Source: Polyangia bacterium (GTDB taxonomy: Bacteria; Myxococcota_A; Polyangia; Nannocystales; Nannocystaceae). From it: a stretch of DNA of 64,000 nt. The stretch covers positions 30,672-94,671 of the forward strand of contig JAUIKS010000042.1 of NCBI GenBank assembly GCA_030430565.1. Reading direction: 5' to 3'. How positions within the stretch are numbered: position 1 is the stretch's first letter; each line of letters begins with the position of its first letter. The notes beneath the pieces are model-generated. The model did not search any database. It worked only from the letters and a program-made list of their open reading frames with translations, and was not told where the DNA came from. Shown here piece after piece: positions 46,803-60,439 of the stretch. The position numbers and the translations under genes are program-made.

Positions 46803-48953
46803 GTGCCCAGCCTCAACCTCTACGAGAGCTTGAGCTCGCTGCTGGCGGCCACGGTCGCGCTGGCGATCGGCATCAGCATGCTGCTGCGCGATCGCTCGCG
46901 AAAACAGTTCGTCCTGTTCGCGGCCTTCTGCATCAACCTCGGGCTGTTCCACATCGCGCGCTTCTTCGCCGCGTTCCCGCGCCTCGAGCTGTTCATCTGG
47001 ATCGGCGAGACCATCGCGCTGATCCTCCCTTGGACCGCGGATCGCTGCTTTTCGAGCTTTATCCCTGCGCCGGGGCACCGCGGCGGCGGCCGGGCGACGA
47101 CGCTGCTCTTGTGGGCGATCTTGCTCGCCCAGCTCGTCGGTCTGATCTACTACCCCGTCACCGAGCAGCCCGAGTGGATGTACGTGCGCATCGGCCTGTA
47201 CGTCTACGTGATCGGCGGGCTGCTGTACTCGACCCTGCGCATGTGGCGGGCCGCGCGCGCGGCCGAGGGCACCGCGGTCGCGCCGCGGCTCCGCTATCTA
47301 TTTTACGCCAGCCTGATCGCCCTGGCCTTTGGGTCCCCTGGGATCCCGGCGCTGAGCCCGATCGTCACTGCGGTCTACCTCTACTTTGTCGCCCAGACGC
47401 TACAGCGCGAGCGCCTGCTCGAGCTGCCCGAGCTGCTGGGCCGCATCGCCAGCATGACGACCTTGGTGATCGCCACCACCTTCGTCTACGCGCTCCTGCT
47501 GCTGTGGGTCCCGATCACCGTCCAGAGCATCGGCCTTCAGCTCTTCAATATCGTCGTCGCGTCGTTCGCGGTCTTAGTCCTGATCGATCCTGTCCGCGCG
47601 GCCCTCGACCGCCGTATTGAGGATTGGCTGTTCCGCGACCGCGAGGCCCTGCGCGCGATCCTGCGCGTGCTCCGGCAACGCCTCATCAACCTCATCGACC
47701 CCGAGTCGATGGTCAGCGTCGTCATGGACACGCTGCGCGATTCGAACCGCGTCACGCGCGCTTCGCTGTTCCTGCTCGACCGGCAGGGCATGAGCCTTTC
47801 GCTGCGCGGTCACGTCGGGGTGGCCGGCATCGCGCTGATCGACCTTGCGATCCACCGCCCGCTGCTCGAGCGGATGAAGAGCAACGGCGCGCAGATCCGT
47901 GACGTGCTGCAGCGAACGCGCGATCGCGCCGGTCGAGAGCTCCAAGCCGAGCTCGATCAGTGTCTCGAGACCCTGTCGGCGGTCGGCGGCAGCCTGGCGC
48001 TGCCGATCCTCTCGCGACCGGAGCCCGAGCCCGACGTCGAAGACGCGGGGGACGAACCAGCTCGGCTGGAGAACGCCGAGCTGGCCGAGCCGCGGGTCGA
48101 GCACGGCCCCGAGCTCATGGGCGTCCTGTTCGTCGACGACGAGCGCCTGCTCGAGCCGTTCTCGCAGGAGGAGGTCGAGCTGTTCGAAGAGGTCGTCGCC
48201 CAGGCCGCGGTCATGATCCAGAACTCGGTGGTCTACGAGCAGCGCAAAGAGCAGGACCGCCTCGCCGCGCTCGGCCAGATGGCCGCGGGTCTCGCCCACG
48301 AGATCCGCAACCCGCTCGGCGCGATCAAGGGCGCCGCCCAGGTGCTCGAGGGCGGGATGGGTCACCTCGAGCCCGACACCCGCGAATTCCTCGAGGTCAT
48401 CGTCGAGGAGGTCGACCGACTCAACCGCGTGGTCACCCAGTTCCTCCGCTATTCGCGCCCCTTTAAAGGCGCGTTTGAGCCGGTCTCGATCCCCGACGTG
48501 GTGCACGGCACGCTGCGGCTGCTCGACGAGGCGCGACGCAAGAAGGTCGTCGTCGAGCCGCCGCCCGAGGATCTCCCGCCGGTTCGCGGCGACGACGACT
48601 CCCTGCGGCAGGTGCTCCTGAATCTGCTCAGAAACGCCCTCGACGCCATCGCCGACATGGACTCGCCGGGTGAGGTCCGGGTCTCGATGGGCCTGCGCCA
48701 ACGCGGGCTCCCGAGCGGCGACGCGGTCACCGTCACGGTCCGGGACAACGGGCCGGGGTTCTCGGACCACACCATGACCAACCTGTTCGTCCCCTTCCAC
48801 ACGACGAAATCCGGCGGGACCGGGATGGGATTGCCCATCAGCCAGCGCATCGTGGAGAATCACCGCGGCCTGATCGAGGTCTCGGCGCCGGACGGCGGGG
48901 GCGCCCAATTCACGGTCGTTCTCCCCGCCCTACCCCACGTGAGGCCGGCGTAG
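46803..48953 (+). CDS. Membrane sensor histidine kinase (7TM-like, GAF, HisKA, HATPase)
   Basis: A 716-residue kinase starting at GTG 46803; the longer frame upstream is non-coding. Residues about 1-240 hold seven to eight hydrophobic helices. A GAF-like domain (about 300-470) contains an Asp/Glu-rich insert. The H-box AHEIRNPLGAIKG has phospho-acceptor His499, the N-box is LLRNALDAI, and VRDNGPGF and GGTGMGLPIS form the ATP site. The next gene, 42 bases on, is an NtrC-type regulator, so the two are a pair. This NtrB-like arrangement suggests control of sigma-54 genes; the signal is unknown. Confidence 0.92.
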   Translation: MPSLNLYESLSSLLAATVALAIGISMLLRDRSRKQFVLFAAFCINLGLFHIARFFAAFPRLELFIWIGETIALILPWTADRCFSSFIPAPGHRGGGRATTLLLWAILLAQLVGLIYYPVTEQPEWMYVRIGLYVYVIGGLLYSTLRMWRAARAAEGTAVAPRLRYLFYASLIALAFGSPGIPALSPIVTAVYLYFVAQTLQRERLLELPELLGRIASMTTLVIATTFVYALLLLWVPITVQSIGLQLFNIVVASFAVLVLIDPVRAALDRRIEDWLFRDREALRAILRVLRQRLINLIDPESMVSVVMDTLRDSNRVTRASLFLLDRQGMSLSLRGHVGVAGIALIDLAIHRPLLERMKSNGAQIRDVLQRTRDRAGRELQAELDQCLETLSAVGGSLALPILSRPEPEPDVEDAGDEPARLENAELAEPRVEHGPELMGVLFVDDERLLEPFSQEEVELFEEVVAQAAVMIQNSVVYEQRKEQDRLAALGQMAAGLAHEIRNPLGAIKGAAQVLEGGMGHLEPDTREFLEVIVEEVDRLNRVVTQFLRYSRPFKGAFEPVSIPDVVHGTLRLLDEARRKKVVVEPPPEDLPPVRGDDDSLRQVLLNLLRNALDAIADMDSPGEVRVSMGLRQRGLPSGDAVTVTVRDNGPGFSDHTMTNLFVPFHTTKSGGTGMGLPISQRIVENHRGLIEVSAPDGGGAQFTVVLPALPHVRPA

Positions 48954-48995
48954 TAAGCAGTATCCTCGCCCGGTCGATCCCGAACACAAGGTCCG

Positions 48996-50537
<1,542 letters not shown>

Positions 50538-50784
50538 CGCAATCGAGCGCTCACAACCCTCGCCGACCGAGCTCGAACCCGCAGTTTGGGTGAGCGGTCT
50601 TGGCAGTGCCCAGAACGCGCGCTGCGATTCGGTGAATTTTGCACGGTGAGCGCCTGCGGTCAAGCGCACACCACGGGTGTTCAAGACCGCAAATCGCCCG
50701 AGAGACAGCGCGTTAGGCCCCGAGAATATTGACCTTGGCGGCCCCGCGCTGGTAGCGTGCATCGACTCATTTGAGGTGCTCCCC

Positions 50785-52230
50785 ATGCGGAAACTTTGCG
50801 GATTGATGGCCATTGTGGGCCTCACCCTTGGGTTTAGCCCGTCGGCGCTGGCGGCGGAGGTCACCCGCGTAGCGAGCTCGTTCGACGAGGACGACCCGTT
50901 CGACCTGCACTTCGGGGTCGGCTACGACTTTACCTTCAAGCGAGCGGCCATCGTTCGCGAGTGGAGCGACGGGAACACCAACCGCATCGCCCGCGACCTG
51001 CTGTACCAGCAGATGCGCCACACGGTCACGCCATCGTTAGAGATCGGCCTGTACCGTGATCTCGCGGTCTACCTTCAGCTCCCGGTCGTCGTCTCCGACA
51101 CGCGCTCCTACTCCTTCGACCAGGACGCGGACCCGTGCGTCTACGGTGACGTCTCGCCGCCCGACGAGGCGACCTGCGTCAACAAGGACAACAGCACGAC
51201 GCTGCGCGACGGCATCGTGCCGCGCACCGGCTTCGACGCGACCAACACCGACGATCCCTACGGCTCGTTCGCGGGCGAGGACAGTCAGGAGATCTTCCGC
51301 GGGCCGAATCGCTACGGCCTCGACCAGCTCTGGGTCGGGCTCAAGTACGCGATCCTGAACCAGGACCGGCTCTCTCACATGCCGCACTGGGTCATCGGCC
51401 TCGAGGGTCGGTTCGCGGTCGGCAAGCCGATGCAGTTCTCGCGCAACATCTCGGACGAAGATCCCGCGAGCAACCACGCCGTCGGCCGCGGCTTCCATCA
51501 GCTCGGTGTCTGGACCGCGCTGTCGCGTCGCTACCGGTTCCTCAACCCGTTCTTCATGGCGTACTGGCACCAGTCGCTGCGCGGCAACAGCAACACCTCG
51601 CTGTTCCAGAACTACGGCGGCGACGTCCAGAACAAGACCGATCCGCAGTCGCAGGTCGGGGTCCAGTTCGGCACCGAGATCGTCCCCTTCGAGCGCAAGG
51701 CTAAGTCGAAAAAATTCGCCATCGAGCTCTCGGGTCGCGCCAAGCTGCTCTACGGCGGCCGCGGCTACAGCGAGGTCTGGGAGCTGCTCGCCGACAGCCC
51801 GGCGCTGGTCGGCAACTACAGCCCGGGGATGTCCGCGGCCTGTAACCGCAACTCGGTGATGGCCTACGCCCAGGCGAACCCGACCGATCCCTCTTACATC
51901 GAGGGCGCCGGCGCGGCTCCGGGCTGTGATCGCTTCGACGGCATCACCGACATCCAGGACTACGCGGTCTTCGGCCTCCGCGCCGGGCTCGTCGCGCACC
52001 TCAGCAAGTACGCGACCCTGACCGTCGGCGCCGACATCAACACCAACACGCGGCACTTCGTGACCTCCGCGAGCCGCGGCGTCGACCTCGACGACAACGG
52101 GGTCGTCGACGCCGGCAGCGCCGAGGTCAACCCGGTGCGCCGCGATGTCGTCGACAACGTCGGTCGTCGTTACCTCGTCGACGACGTCATCAACGTCACG
52201 CCCTACTTCAAGTTCCTCCTGACCTTCTAG
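50785..52230 (+). CDS. Outer-membrane beta-barrel protein, function unknown
   Basis: A 481-residue protein. ATG 50785 follows GAGGTG and gives a signal peptide ending ALA. The rest has alternating hydrophobic residues, ends in Phe (FKFLLTF) and is rich in aromatic and Gly residues (FGVGYDFTFK, IGLYRDLAVYLQLPVV), as in outer-membrane barrels. Loops hold Cys (PCVYGD, ATCVNKD, AACNRN, PGCDRF). I do not know the family or substrate. Transcription probably ends at the 52255-52294 hairpin. Confidence 0.75.
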   Translation: MRKLCGLMAIVGLTLGFSPSALAAEVTRVASSFDEDDPFDLHFGVGYDFTFKRAAIVREWSDGNTNRIARDLLYQQMRHTVTPSLEIGLYRDLAVYLQLPVVVSDTRSYSFDQDADPCVYGDVSPPDEATCVNKDNSTTLRDGIVPRTGFDATNTDDPYGSFAGEDSQEIFRGPNRYGLDQLWVGLKYAILNQDRLSHMPHWVIGLEGRFAVGKPMQFSRNISDEDPASNHAVGRGFHQLGVWTALSRRYRFLNPFFMAYWHQSLRGNSNTSLFQNYGGDVQNKTDPQSQVGVQFGTEIVPFERKAKSKKFAIELSGRAKLLYGGRGYSEVWELLADSPALVGNYSPGMSAACNRNSVMAYAQANPTDPSYIEGAGAAPGCDRFDGITDIQDYAVFGLRAGLVAHLSKYATLTVGADINTNTRHFVTSASRGVDLDDNGVVDAGSAEVNPVRRDVVDNVGRRYLVDDVINVTPYFKFLLTF

Positions 52231-52254
52231 TCAGGTCGACCCTGAAGGGCGCAG

Positions 52255-52294
52255 GAGCTGGGCTCGCGGACGCGGGCTCAGCTCTTCTGCTTTT
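52255..52294 (+). terminator. Terminator hairpin after the barrel gene
   Basis: Fourteen-base arms GAGCTGGGCTCGCG and CGCGGGCTCAGCTC with two wobble pairs, followed by TTCTGCTTTT. It lies just before the stop of the convergent rsmI gene. Confidence 0.6.
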
Positions 52295-52300
52295 CGCCGC

Positions 52301-53157
52301 TCATCCGCCTCGGAGCGCGCGCAGCTGATCGTAGACCGCTCGCGCCTCGAGGCCCGTCAGCGCGGCGATCCGCTTCGCCTTCTGCCGCGGCTTCATCGAC
52401 ATGTCCTGAAGGACCGACCAGAGCGAGCGCGCGGCCTCCCGCGCGGCGTCTCGCGGCTCCACGTCCCCGCGCCGCCCCTCGACCACGACCGTCACCTCAC
52501 CCCGCAGCGAGCCGCCGCGCGCCCGCAGCTGCTCGCGCAGCTCGGGCAGGCTGCCGCGCAGCACCTCTTGATGGAGCTTCGTGAGCTCGCGGGCGATCAC
52601 GGCGCGTCGCGGCTCGGGCTCACACGCCGACGCCAGCGCGGCGAGCAGCTCCCCGACGCGACCTGGCGCTTCGTACAGCACCGAGGTGCCGACCGCCTCC
52701 GCGACGCGCTGCAGCAGCGCCGCGCGCCCCCTCCCGCCGCGCGGCGGGAAGCCGAGGAACTGCACGTCGGAGCCCGTGAAGCCGCTGAGCGTGACGGCGG
52801 CCGCGACCGCCGTCGGGCCCGGGATCACGTCGAGCGCGTAGCCGGCCTCGACCACCGCGCGCACGAGCCGAGCGCCCGGGTCGCTCCACACCGGCATCCC
52901 GGCCTCTGACACGTAGACGATCTGCGCGCCGGCGGAGAGCCGCTCGAGCACCGTCGCGAGGCGCTCCTCCTCGTTGCCGGCGAAGCAGCTCATCCGCGGC
53001 GGGAGCTCGCCCTCGCCCGCGAGCAGCCGCCCGGGGCTGCGCGTGTCTTCACACAGCAGCAGATCCGCGCCGAGCATCGCCGCCCGCGCGCGCGGGCTGA
53101 GGTCCCCGCGATTTCCCAGCGGCGTGCCGACGAGCGTCAAGCACCCGTCCGCCGCCG

Positions 53158-53161
<4 letters not shown>
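52301..53161 (-). CDS. rsmI: 16S rRNA 2'-O-ribose methyltransferase (C1402)
   Basis: A 286-residue enzyme of the tetrapyrrole-methylase fold. VGTPLGNRGDLSPRA (11-25) is the classic RsmI start (usually VATPIGNLGDIT). CEDTR (near 37) and IPGPTAVAAAVTLSGF (about 113-128) are also typical. It uses S-adenosylmethionine to methylate C1402 in the decoding centre. ATG 53161 overlaps the rpoH stop as ATGA, so the pair is probably coupled. Confidence 0.93.
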
Positions 53162-54357
<1,196 letters not shown>

Positions 54358-54650
54358 CGTACGGCGCAGTGTAGTACACCGAGCGCGCCGTCTCTCATCC
54401 GCTCCGCCGGCCCTCTCGAACGCGCCGGCGCATCCTGCGAGACGCCCGCAAACGCCCACGAGCTCGACGCCGCCAGCAGGGCGCGCGCGCGTGAAACATC
54501 GGCGTCCTCGAGTGGGTCGCGCGCAGTCGATCCTACGTCGTTCATGGCGCCTCGGGCGATCCTTCACCGCGAGACCCACAGAGATCGCCGCTAGACCGGC
54601 CCTGCGGTCCACGGGTGGCCGCCCCCGGGCCCGCTCGTTAGACTTGATGG

Positions 54651-57600
54651 GTGCCAATTTTGACGTCGTCGCACCCGCGCAAGAGCCGGCTCTCGACCCC
54701 CGCCATCGTGTTCGGCTCGCTGTTCGTCGCGCTCGGGCTCACCGCCTTCAGCGACACGACACAAGCCCAGCGCGGCCAACCGAACGGCCTCGGCCGGCTC
54801 GAGCAGCCGCACACCGCCTCCGAGCTGCGCGTGCTCGACTGGTCGCTCTGGTACATCGCCAAGTACTATGTCGAGCCCGACCGCATCGACCCCAAGAAGA
54901 TGACGCGCAACGCCCTCGAGGGCCTCGAGCGCTCGATTCCGCAGGTGCTGGTCACCGACACCCAGACCCCCGGCCGCGTGCGCGTGCGCGTCGGCACCAC
55001 CGACGAGGAGTTCCGCACCGACGACGTCGAGGCGCTGTGGACCGTCGGTAAGCGGGTTCGTAAGGTGTTCCGCTTCGTCGCGAAGCACAGCGACCTGACC
55101 GAAGAGGAGCTGCGTAAGGCCGAGTACGCCGTCGTCGAGGGGGTGCTGAGCACGCTCGACCCACACACCAACCTCCTGCGCCCGGAGGCCTTCGAGAGCA
55201 TGCGCATGGGGGTGCGCGGCAACTTTGGCGGGCTCGGCATTGAGGTCGGCATGCGCGACGGCAAGCTCACCGTCATCCGCGTGATCGACGGCAACCCAGC
55301 CGACAAGGTCGGGCTCAAGGCCGGCGATCAGATCGTGCAGATCGAGGAGGAGTCCACGGTCACGATGGGCCTGCAAGAGGCCGTGGATCGACTGCGCGGC
55401 GAGGCCGGCACGAACGTCGACATCCGCGTGCGTCGAGCCGGGCTCACCTCCCCCAAGAAGTTCACGATCACCCGCGCCATCATCAAGCTCGAGAGCGTGA
55501 TCGGCAACGTCCTGCCCGGCACCGACCGCAACGGCCAGCCCGCGCGCGTCGGCCTCTTGCAGATCAAGCGCAACTTCTCGCAGACCACCGGCAAAGAGCT
55601 GCGCGAGAAGCTCGCGGAATTCGAAAAACAGGGCGTTCGCGGCGTCGTGCTCGACATGCGCGACAACCCCGGCGGGCTGCTCACCGCCGCGGTCGAGGTC
55701 GCCGACGCCTTCCTGCAGAGCGGCACGATCGTCTCCACCGTCGGCGGGACCTCGCCGCGCGACGTCATGCGGGCCAACGACCGCTACGACTTCCCCAACC
55801 TGCCGGTCGTCGTGCTCATCAACGAGGGCTCCGCGAGCGCCACCGAGATCGTCGCCGGCGCGCTCCGCAACCTCGACCGCGCCGTCCTGCTCGGCCGCCG
55901 CTCGTTCGGCAAAGGCTCCGTCCAGGTCCTGCACGACCGCAAGCTCGGCGACGAGGAGCTCGCGCTCAAGCTGACGATCGCGCAGTACCTGACCCCGGGC
56001 GATATCTCGATCCAGTCGGTCGGCGTCAGCCCGGACCTCGAGACCGTCCCGGTGCTCATCGGCAAGGAGCACATCGCCTACTTCGGGCGCAAGCGCTTCG
56101 ACCTCGTGCGCGAGGAGGCGCTCGCCGACCACCTCACCAACGACAAGACCGACCCCTCGCAGCAGATCACCGCCGGCCCGCTCTACTTCCGCGGCTGGGG
56201 CTCGATCGGCGGACCCGGCGATCCGGACAAAAAGCCCGAGAAAGCGGCGAAGAAGCCGAAGGACAAGGACAAGAGCAAGAGCGGCGACGACAAGTCGACC
56301 GAGGAGAAGTCCGAGGACGAGTTCACCGCCCAAGAGCTGCTCGAGGACCCCGAGATCCGCCTCGGTCGAGACCTCGTGCTGTGGGCGCCGGCGCCGACGC
56401 GCGAGAAGATCCTCGCCAGCCTCGACGAGTTCGTCGACAGCCAGGCCTCGTCGGAGCAGGGCAGCATCCGCGCGAGCCTGACCGCGCGCGGCATCGACTG
56501 GAGCGCGGGGCCCAAGCCCGCCGCCGGCACGGCCCCGCTCTTAAAGATGTCTATTAAAACAGACCGATCGAACAACAAGATCCCCGCGGGCGAGAAGGGC
56601 ACGGTCATCGCGACGGTCACCAACGAGGGCGACGCGCCGGCCTATCAAGTGCGCGCCATCTCCGACAGCGACTACGGCTACCTCGACGAGCGCGAGCTAT
56701 TCTTCGGTCGCGTGGACCCTGGGCAGAGCCGGTCCTACAAGCTCAAGCTCAGCGTCACCGAGAGCGAGCTGACGCGCACCGACCGGATCGACTTCCGCCT
56801 GTTCGAGCAGCACGGCGCCAAGCTGGCGGCGGGCTCCAAGACCTCCATCGACATCAGCGGCGAGGGCCTCGCGCGCCCGCAGTTCGCCTACGGCTTCCAG
56901 ATCCTCGACGACCCGGCGCTGGGCGCCAACATCACCGGCAACGGCGACGGCGCCCTGCAGGTCGGCGAGCGCGTCCGCCTGCGCGTGAGCGTCAAGAACA
57001 CCGGCGAGGGCAAGGCGCTCGACACCTGGATCAACCTCCGCAACCTCTCCGGCGACGCGCTGTTCCTGCACACCGGCCGCGAGCGCATCAAGGCGCTCGA
57101 GCCAGGTCAGGAGCGCGTCGTGCTGCTCGACCTCGAGCAGCGCAAGCTGCCCGAGAAAACCGGCACCGAGATCGAGCTCTCGGTCGCGGACACCAAGATC
57201 GGCGTCGCGCTGACCGAGAAGCTCGTGTTCCCGATCAGCCAGCCGAGCGAGCTCAGCAAGTCGAGCGGCGCGGTCGTGAGCGCGGCGGCCGTCGACCTCT
57301 ACGCCAGCGTGCTCGGCTCCCAGCTCACCGCGCGCAGCGAGCCAGGGGCCAAGTTCAAGCTGCTCGGCGAGACGAGCGAGTGGTACCGCGTCCAGCTCGC
57401 CAAGGACCGCTTCGCGTTCGCGCGCAAGTCCGACGTGCAGCCGACCCCGCGCGCGAGCCTGCGCGACGCCCGGGTCCAGGACGCCTACTCCGTGAGCCCG
57501 CCCAAGATCACGCTCGCGGGCACGGTGTCGAGCACCGCCGACGAGAGCATCAAGATCAGCGGCGTCGCCGAGGATGAGCAGGCCGTGCGCGATGTCTTCA

Positions 57601-57878
57601 TCGGCGTCTACAACCCCTCGCGCGACCTCTTCGGACACGGCGAGAAGGTGTTTTACCAGGCCAGCCAGGACCCGAGCTCGGGTCGCCTCGAGTTCGCGGC
57701 CGAGGTCCCGCTGATGCCCGGCAACAACCTCATCGACATCCGCGCGCGCGAGAACGGCGAGGTCGTCTCGCGCAAGCGCATGTGGGTGCTCCGCACCTCG
57801 GGGCTCGAGGAGGCGCGCGCCGGTGAGGGCGCGTTCAAGAGCGACGGCAAGCTCAAGGTCGACACCTTCGGCAACTGA
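54651..57878 (+). CDS. Large S41-family carboxy-terminal processing protease
   Basis: A 1075-residue exported protease starting at GTG, with a signal-like segment (about 16-40). An N-terminal helical region has LDPHTNLL (near 168), the usual lead-in. The PDZ domain (about 185-275) contains NFGGLGIEV and GLKAGDQIV. The catalytic part has DMRDNPGGLL, NEGSASATEIVAGAL (nucleophile Ser near 385) and RRSFGKGSVQ (general-base Lys near 410). From about 620 on come two CARDB-like beta domains, an SH3-like segment (about 875-940) and a C-terminal beta domain. A Lys/Asp-rich linker sits near 525-560. Typical CtpA is 400-500 residues, so the second half is extra. Divergent from rpoH. Confidence 0.85.
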   Translation: MPILTSSHPRKSRLSTPAIVFGSLFVALGLTAFSDTTQAQRGQPNGLGRLEQPHTASELRVLDWSLWYIAKYYVEPDRIDPKKMTRNALEGLERSIPQVLVTDTQTPGRVRVRVGTTDEEFRTDDVEALWTVGKRVRKVFRFVAKHSDLTEEELRKAEYAVVEGVLSTLDPHTNLLRPEAFESMRMGVRGNFGGLGIEVGMRDGKLTVIRVIDGNPADKVGLKAGDQIVQIEEESTVTMGLQEAVDRLRGEAGTNVDIRVRRAGLTSPKKFTITRAIIKLESVIGNVLPGTDRNGQPARVGLLQIKRNFSQTTGKELREKLAEFEKQGVRGVVLDMRDNPGGLLTAAVEVADAFLQSGTIVSTVGGTSPRDVMRANDRYDFPNLPVVVLINEGSASATEIVAGALRNLDRAVLLGRRSFGKGSVQVLHDRKLGDEELALKLTIAQYLTPGDISIQSVGVSPDLETVPVLIGKEHIAYFGRKRFDLVREEALADHLTNDKTDPSQQITAGPLYFRGWGSIGGPGDPDKKPEKAAKKPKDKDKSKSGDDKSTEEKSEDEFTAQELLEDPEIRLGRDLVLWAPAPTREKILASLDEFVDSQASSEQGSIRASLTARGIDWSAGPKPAAGTAPLLKMSIKTDRSNNKIPAGEKGTVIATVTNEGDAPAYQVRAISDSDYGYLDERELFFGRVDPGQSRSYKLKLSVTESELTRTDRIDFRLFEQHGAKLAAGSKTSIDISGEGLARPQFAYGFQILDDPALGANITGNGDGALQVGERVRLRVSVKNTGEGKALDTWINLRNLSGDALFLHTGRERIKALEPGQERVVLLDLEQRKLPEKTGTEIELSVADTKIGVALTEKLVFPISQPSELSKSSGAVVSAAAVDLYASVLGSQLTARSEPGAKFKLLGETSEWYRVQLAKDRFAFARKSDVQPTPRASLRDARVQDAYSVSPPKITLAGTVSSTADESIKISGVAEDEQAVRDVFIGVYNPSRDLFGHGEKVFYQASQDPSSGRLEFAAEVPLMPGNNLIDIRARENGEVVSRKRMWVLRTSGLEEARAGEGAFKSDGKLKVDTFGN

Positions 57879-57921
57879 GCGAGCCGCGGGACGCAGGCGC
57901 CCACGCGGGGCGCAGCGAACC

Positions 57922-57956
57922 AACAAAAAAGGACCCCCGGCGGGGGTCCTTTTTTT
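57922..57956. terminator. Bidirectional Rho-independent terminator
   Basis: Eight-base stem GGACCCCC/GGGGGTCC (57931-57938, 57942-57949) with a GGC loop, six A's before and seven T's after. It suits both the convergent protease gene (plus) and clpX (minus). Confidence 0.9.
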
Positions 57957-57974
57957 GCGAGTGGGCGGCGAGTC

Positions 57975-59231
<1,257 letters not shown>

Positions 59232-59240
59232 GAGTCTTCC

Positions 59241-59879
59241 TTATTCGGAGGCGCCCGCGTCGGGCCGACGGACGAGCACCTCGTCGATCAGGCCGTACTT
59301 CTTCGCGGTCTCCGGGTCCATGAAGTTGTCGCGGTCGGTGTCCTTGAGAATGTCGTCGGCGGTCCGTCCGCAGTGCTGAGCGAGAATCTTGTTGAGCTTC
59401 TTTTTGAGCCGGAGAATCTCGGCCGCCTGGATCTCGATGTCGATCGCCTGGCCCTGCGCGCCGCCCGAGGGCTGATGGATCATGATGCGCGCGTTCGGCA
59501 GCGCGAAGCGCTTGCCGGGCGCGCCGCCAGCGAGCAGCAGCGCGCCCATCGAGGCGGCCTGCCCGAGGCAGTAGGTCGCCACGTTCGGGCGGACGTACTG
59601 CATGGTGTCGTAGATCGCCAAGCCGGCCGTGACGACGCCGCCGGGGGAGTTGATGTAGAGCGTGATGTCCTTCTCGGGGTCTTCTGACTCCAAGAACAGG
59701 AACTGCGCGATGATGACGTTCGCCACCTGGTCGTTGACCGGCGTCCCAAGGAACACGATTCGGTCCTTGAGCAGGCGGCTGTAGATGTCCCAGGAGCGCT
59801 CCCCGCGGTGCGTCTGCTCGACGACAAACGGGATGTTCGCAACCGGACTGAGCATGTCGTTCTCGCGCGTTCCGTTCAT
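59241..59879 (-). CDS. clpP: ATP-dependent Clp protease proteolytic subunit ClpP
   Basis: A 212-residue serine protease subunit. Catalytic residues are S110 (GQAASMGALLL), H135 (MIHQPSGG) and D184 (TDRDNFM). The N-terminal loop IPFVVEQTHRGERSWDIYSRLL is typical. GGAGAA-like GGAGAACG lies seven bases before the ATG. ClpP forms the proteolytic chamber used with ClpX and ClpA. It is separated from trigger factor by an unusual 560-base gap and is followed directly by clpX. Confidence 0.97.
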   Translation of the reverse strand: MNGTRENDMLSPVANIPFVVEQTHRGERSWDIYSRLLKDRIVFLGTPVNDQVANVIIAQFLFLESEDPEKDITLYINSPGGVVTAGLAIYDTMQYVRPNVATYCLGQAASMGALLLAGGAPGKRFALPNARIMIHQPSGGAQGQAIDIEIQAAEILRLKKKLNKILAQHCGRTADDILKDTDRDNFMDPETAKKYGLIDEVLVRRPDAGASE

Positions 59880-60439
59880 TCAACGTTCTCCGGGTCGTGG
59901 GCGGCGCTCGTGCTCAGGGTCTCCCTGGTTCGTCAGCGAAAAACTCTGCTCTCGGCTCCGCGCCCTGTCCCGACGGGTTCTCTGTATGGTGACTTCCGGT
60001 GGCCGTCGGCGCAAGGGCTCACGAAGCGAGGGTTCTCCGCAGTCGGTTCCAATTCGACCCATCGCGCACAAGCGCTTTGGCGTCACCGCTCGCTCCCACT
60101 TACGCCTAGCACGGGACGAGCCAAAACTGCCAATGGAGCGCGAGACGAGCCAACCACGGCCTACAGCGCGCACAGGCGAACAATCGAGCGACGCGCGTCA
60201 ACGGCGAGCCGGCCGCCGAGTACGGGGGTCGACCTCGTCCTTCGATCCCACGGGCGGAACTGTTACGCGAGCGAGTCGCGCCAGACTCTACGCGGGTTGG
60301 AAGTTCCGCTTGCAACAGGCTCGGCGAGCCCTACGCCGCGACCCAAAGTCACGCCGCGAGCGCCCGCCCAGACTCGTCGTGGGCCGCCCGATTCTCCCGG
60401 CACGCGGCGGGCGTTTCCGCGCCGCGTGACCGACCTCGC
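59880..60439. other. Long non-coding gap between tig and clpP
   Basis: 560 bases in an otherwise tight tig-clpP-clpX order. Frames on both strands are Arg/Ser/Pro-rich without motifs or ribosome sites. Base composition is slightly less GC-rich around 60040-60180. I saw no tRNA and no clear terminator; a separate clpP promoter within it is likely. Confidence 0.5.

Noticed and set aside
60045..60065. tRNA T-arm-like GGTTCCAATTCGACC in the tig-clpP gap
   Set aside because: No matching acceptor, anticodon or D-arm around it, and the loop differs from the T-loop consensus.
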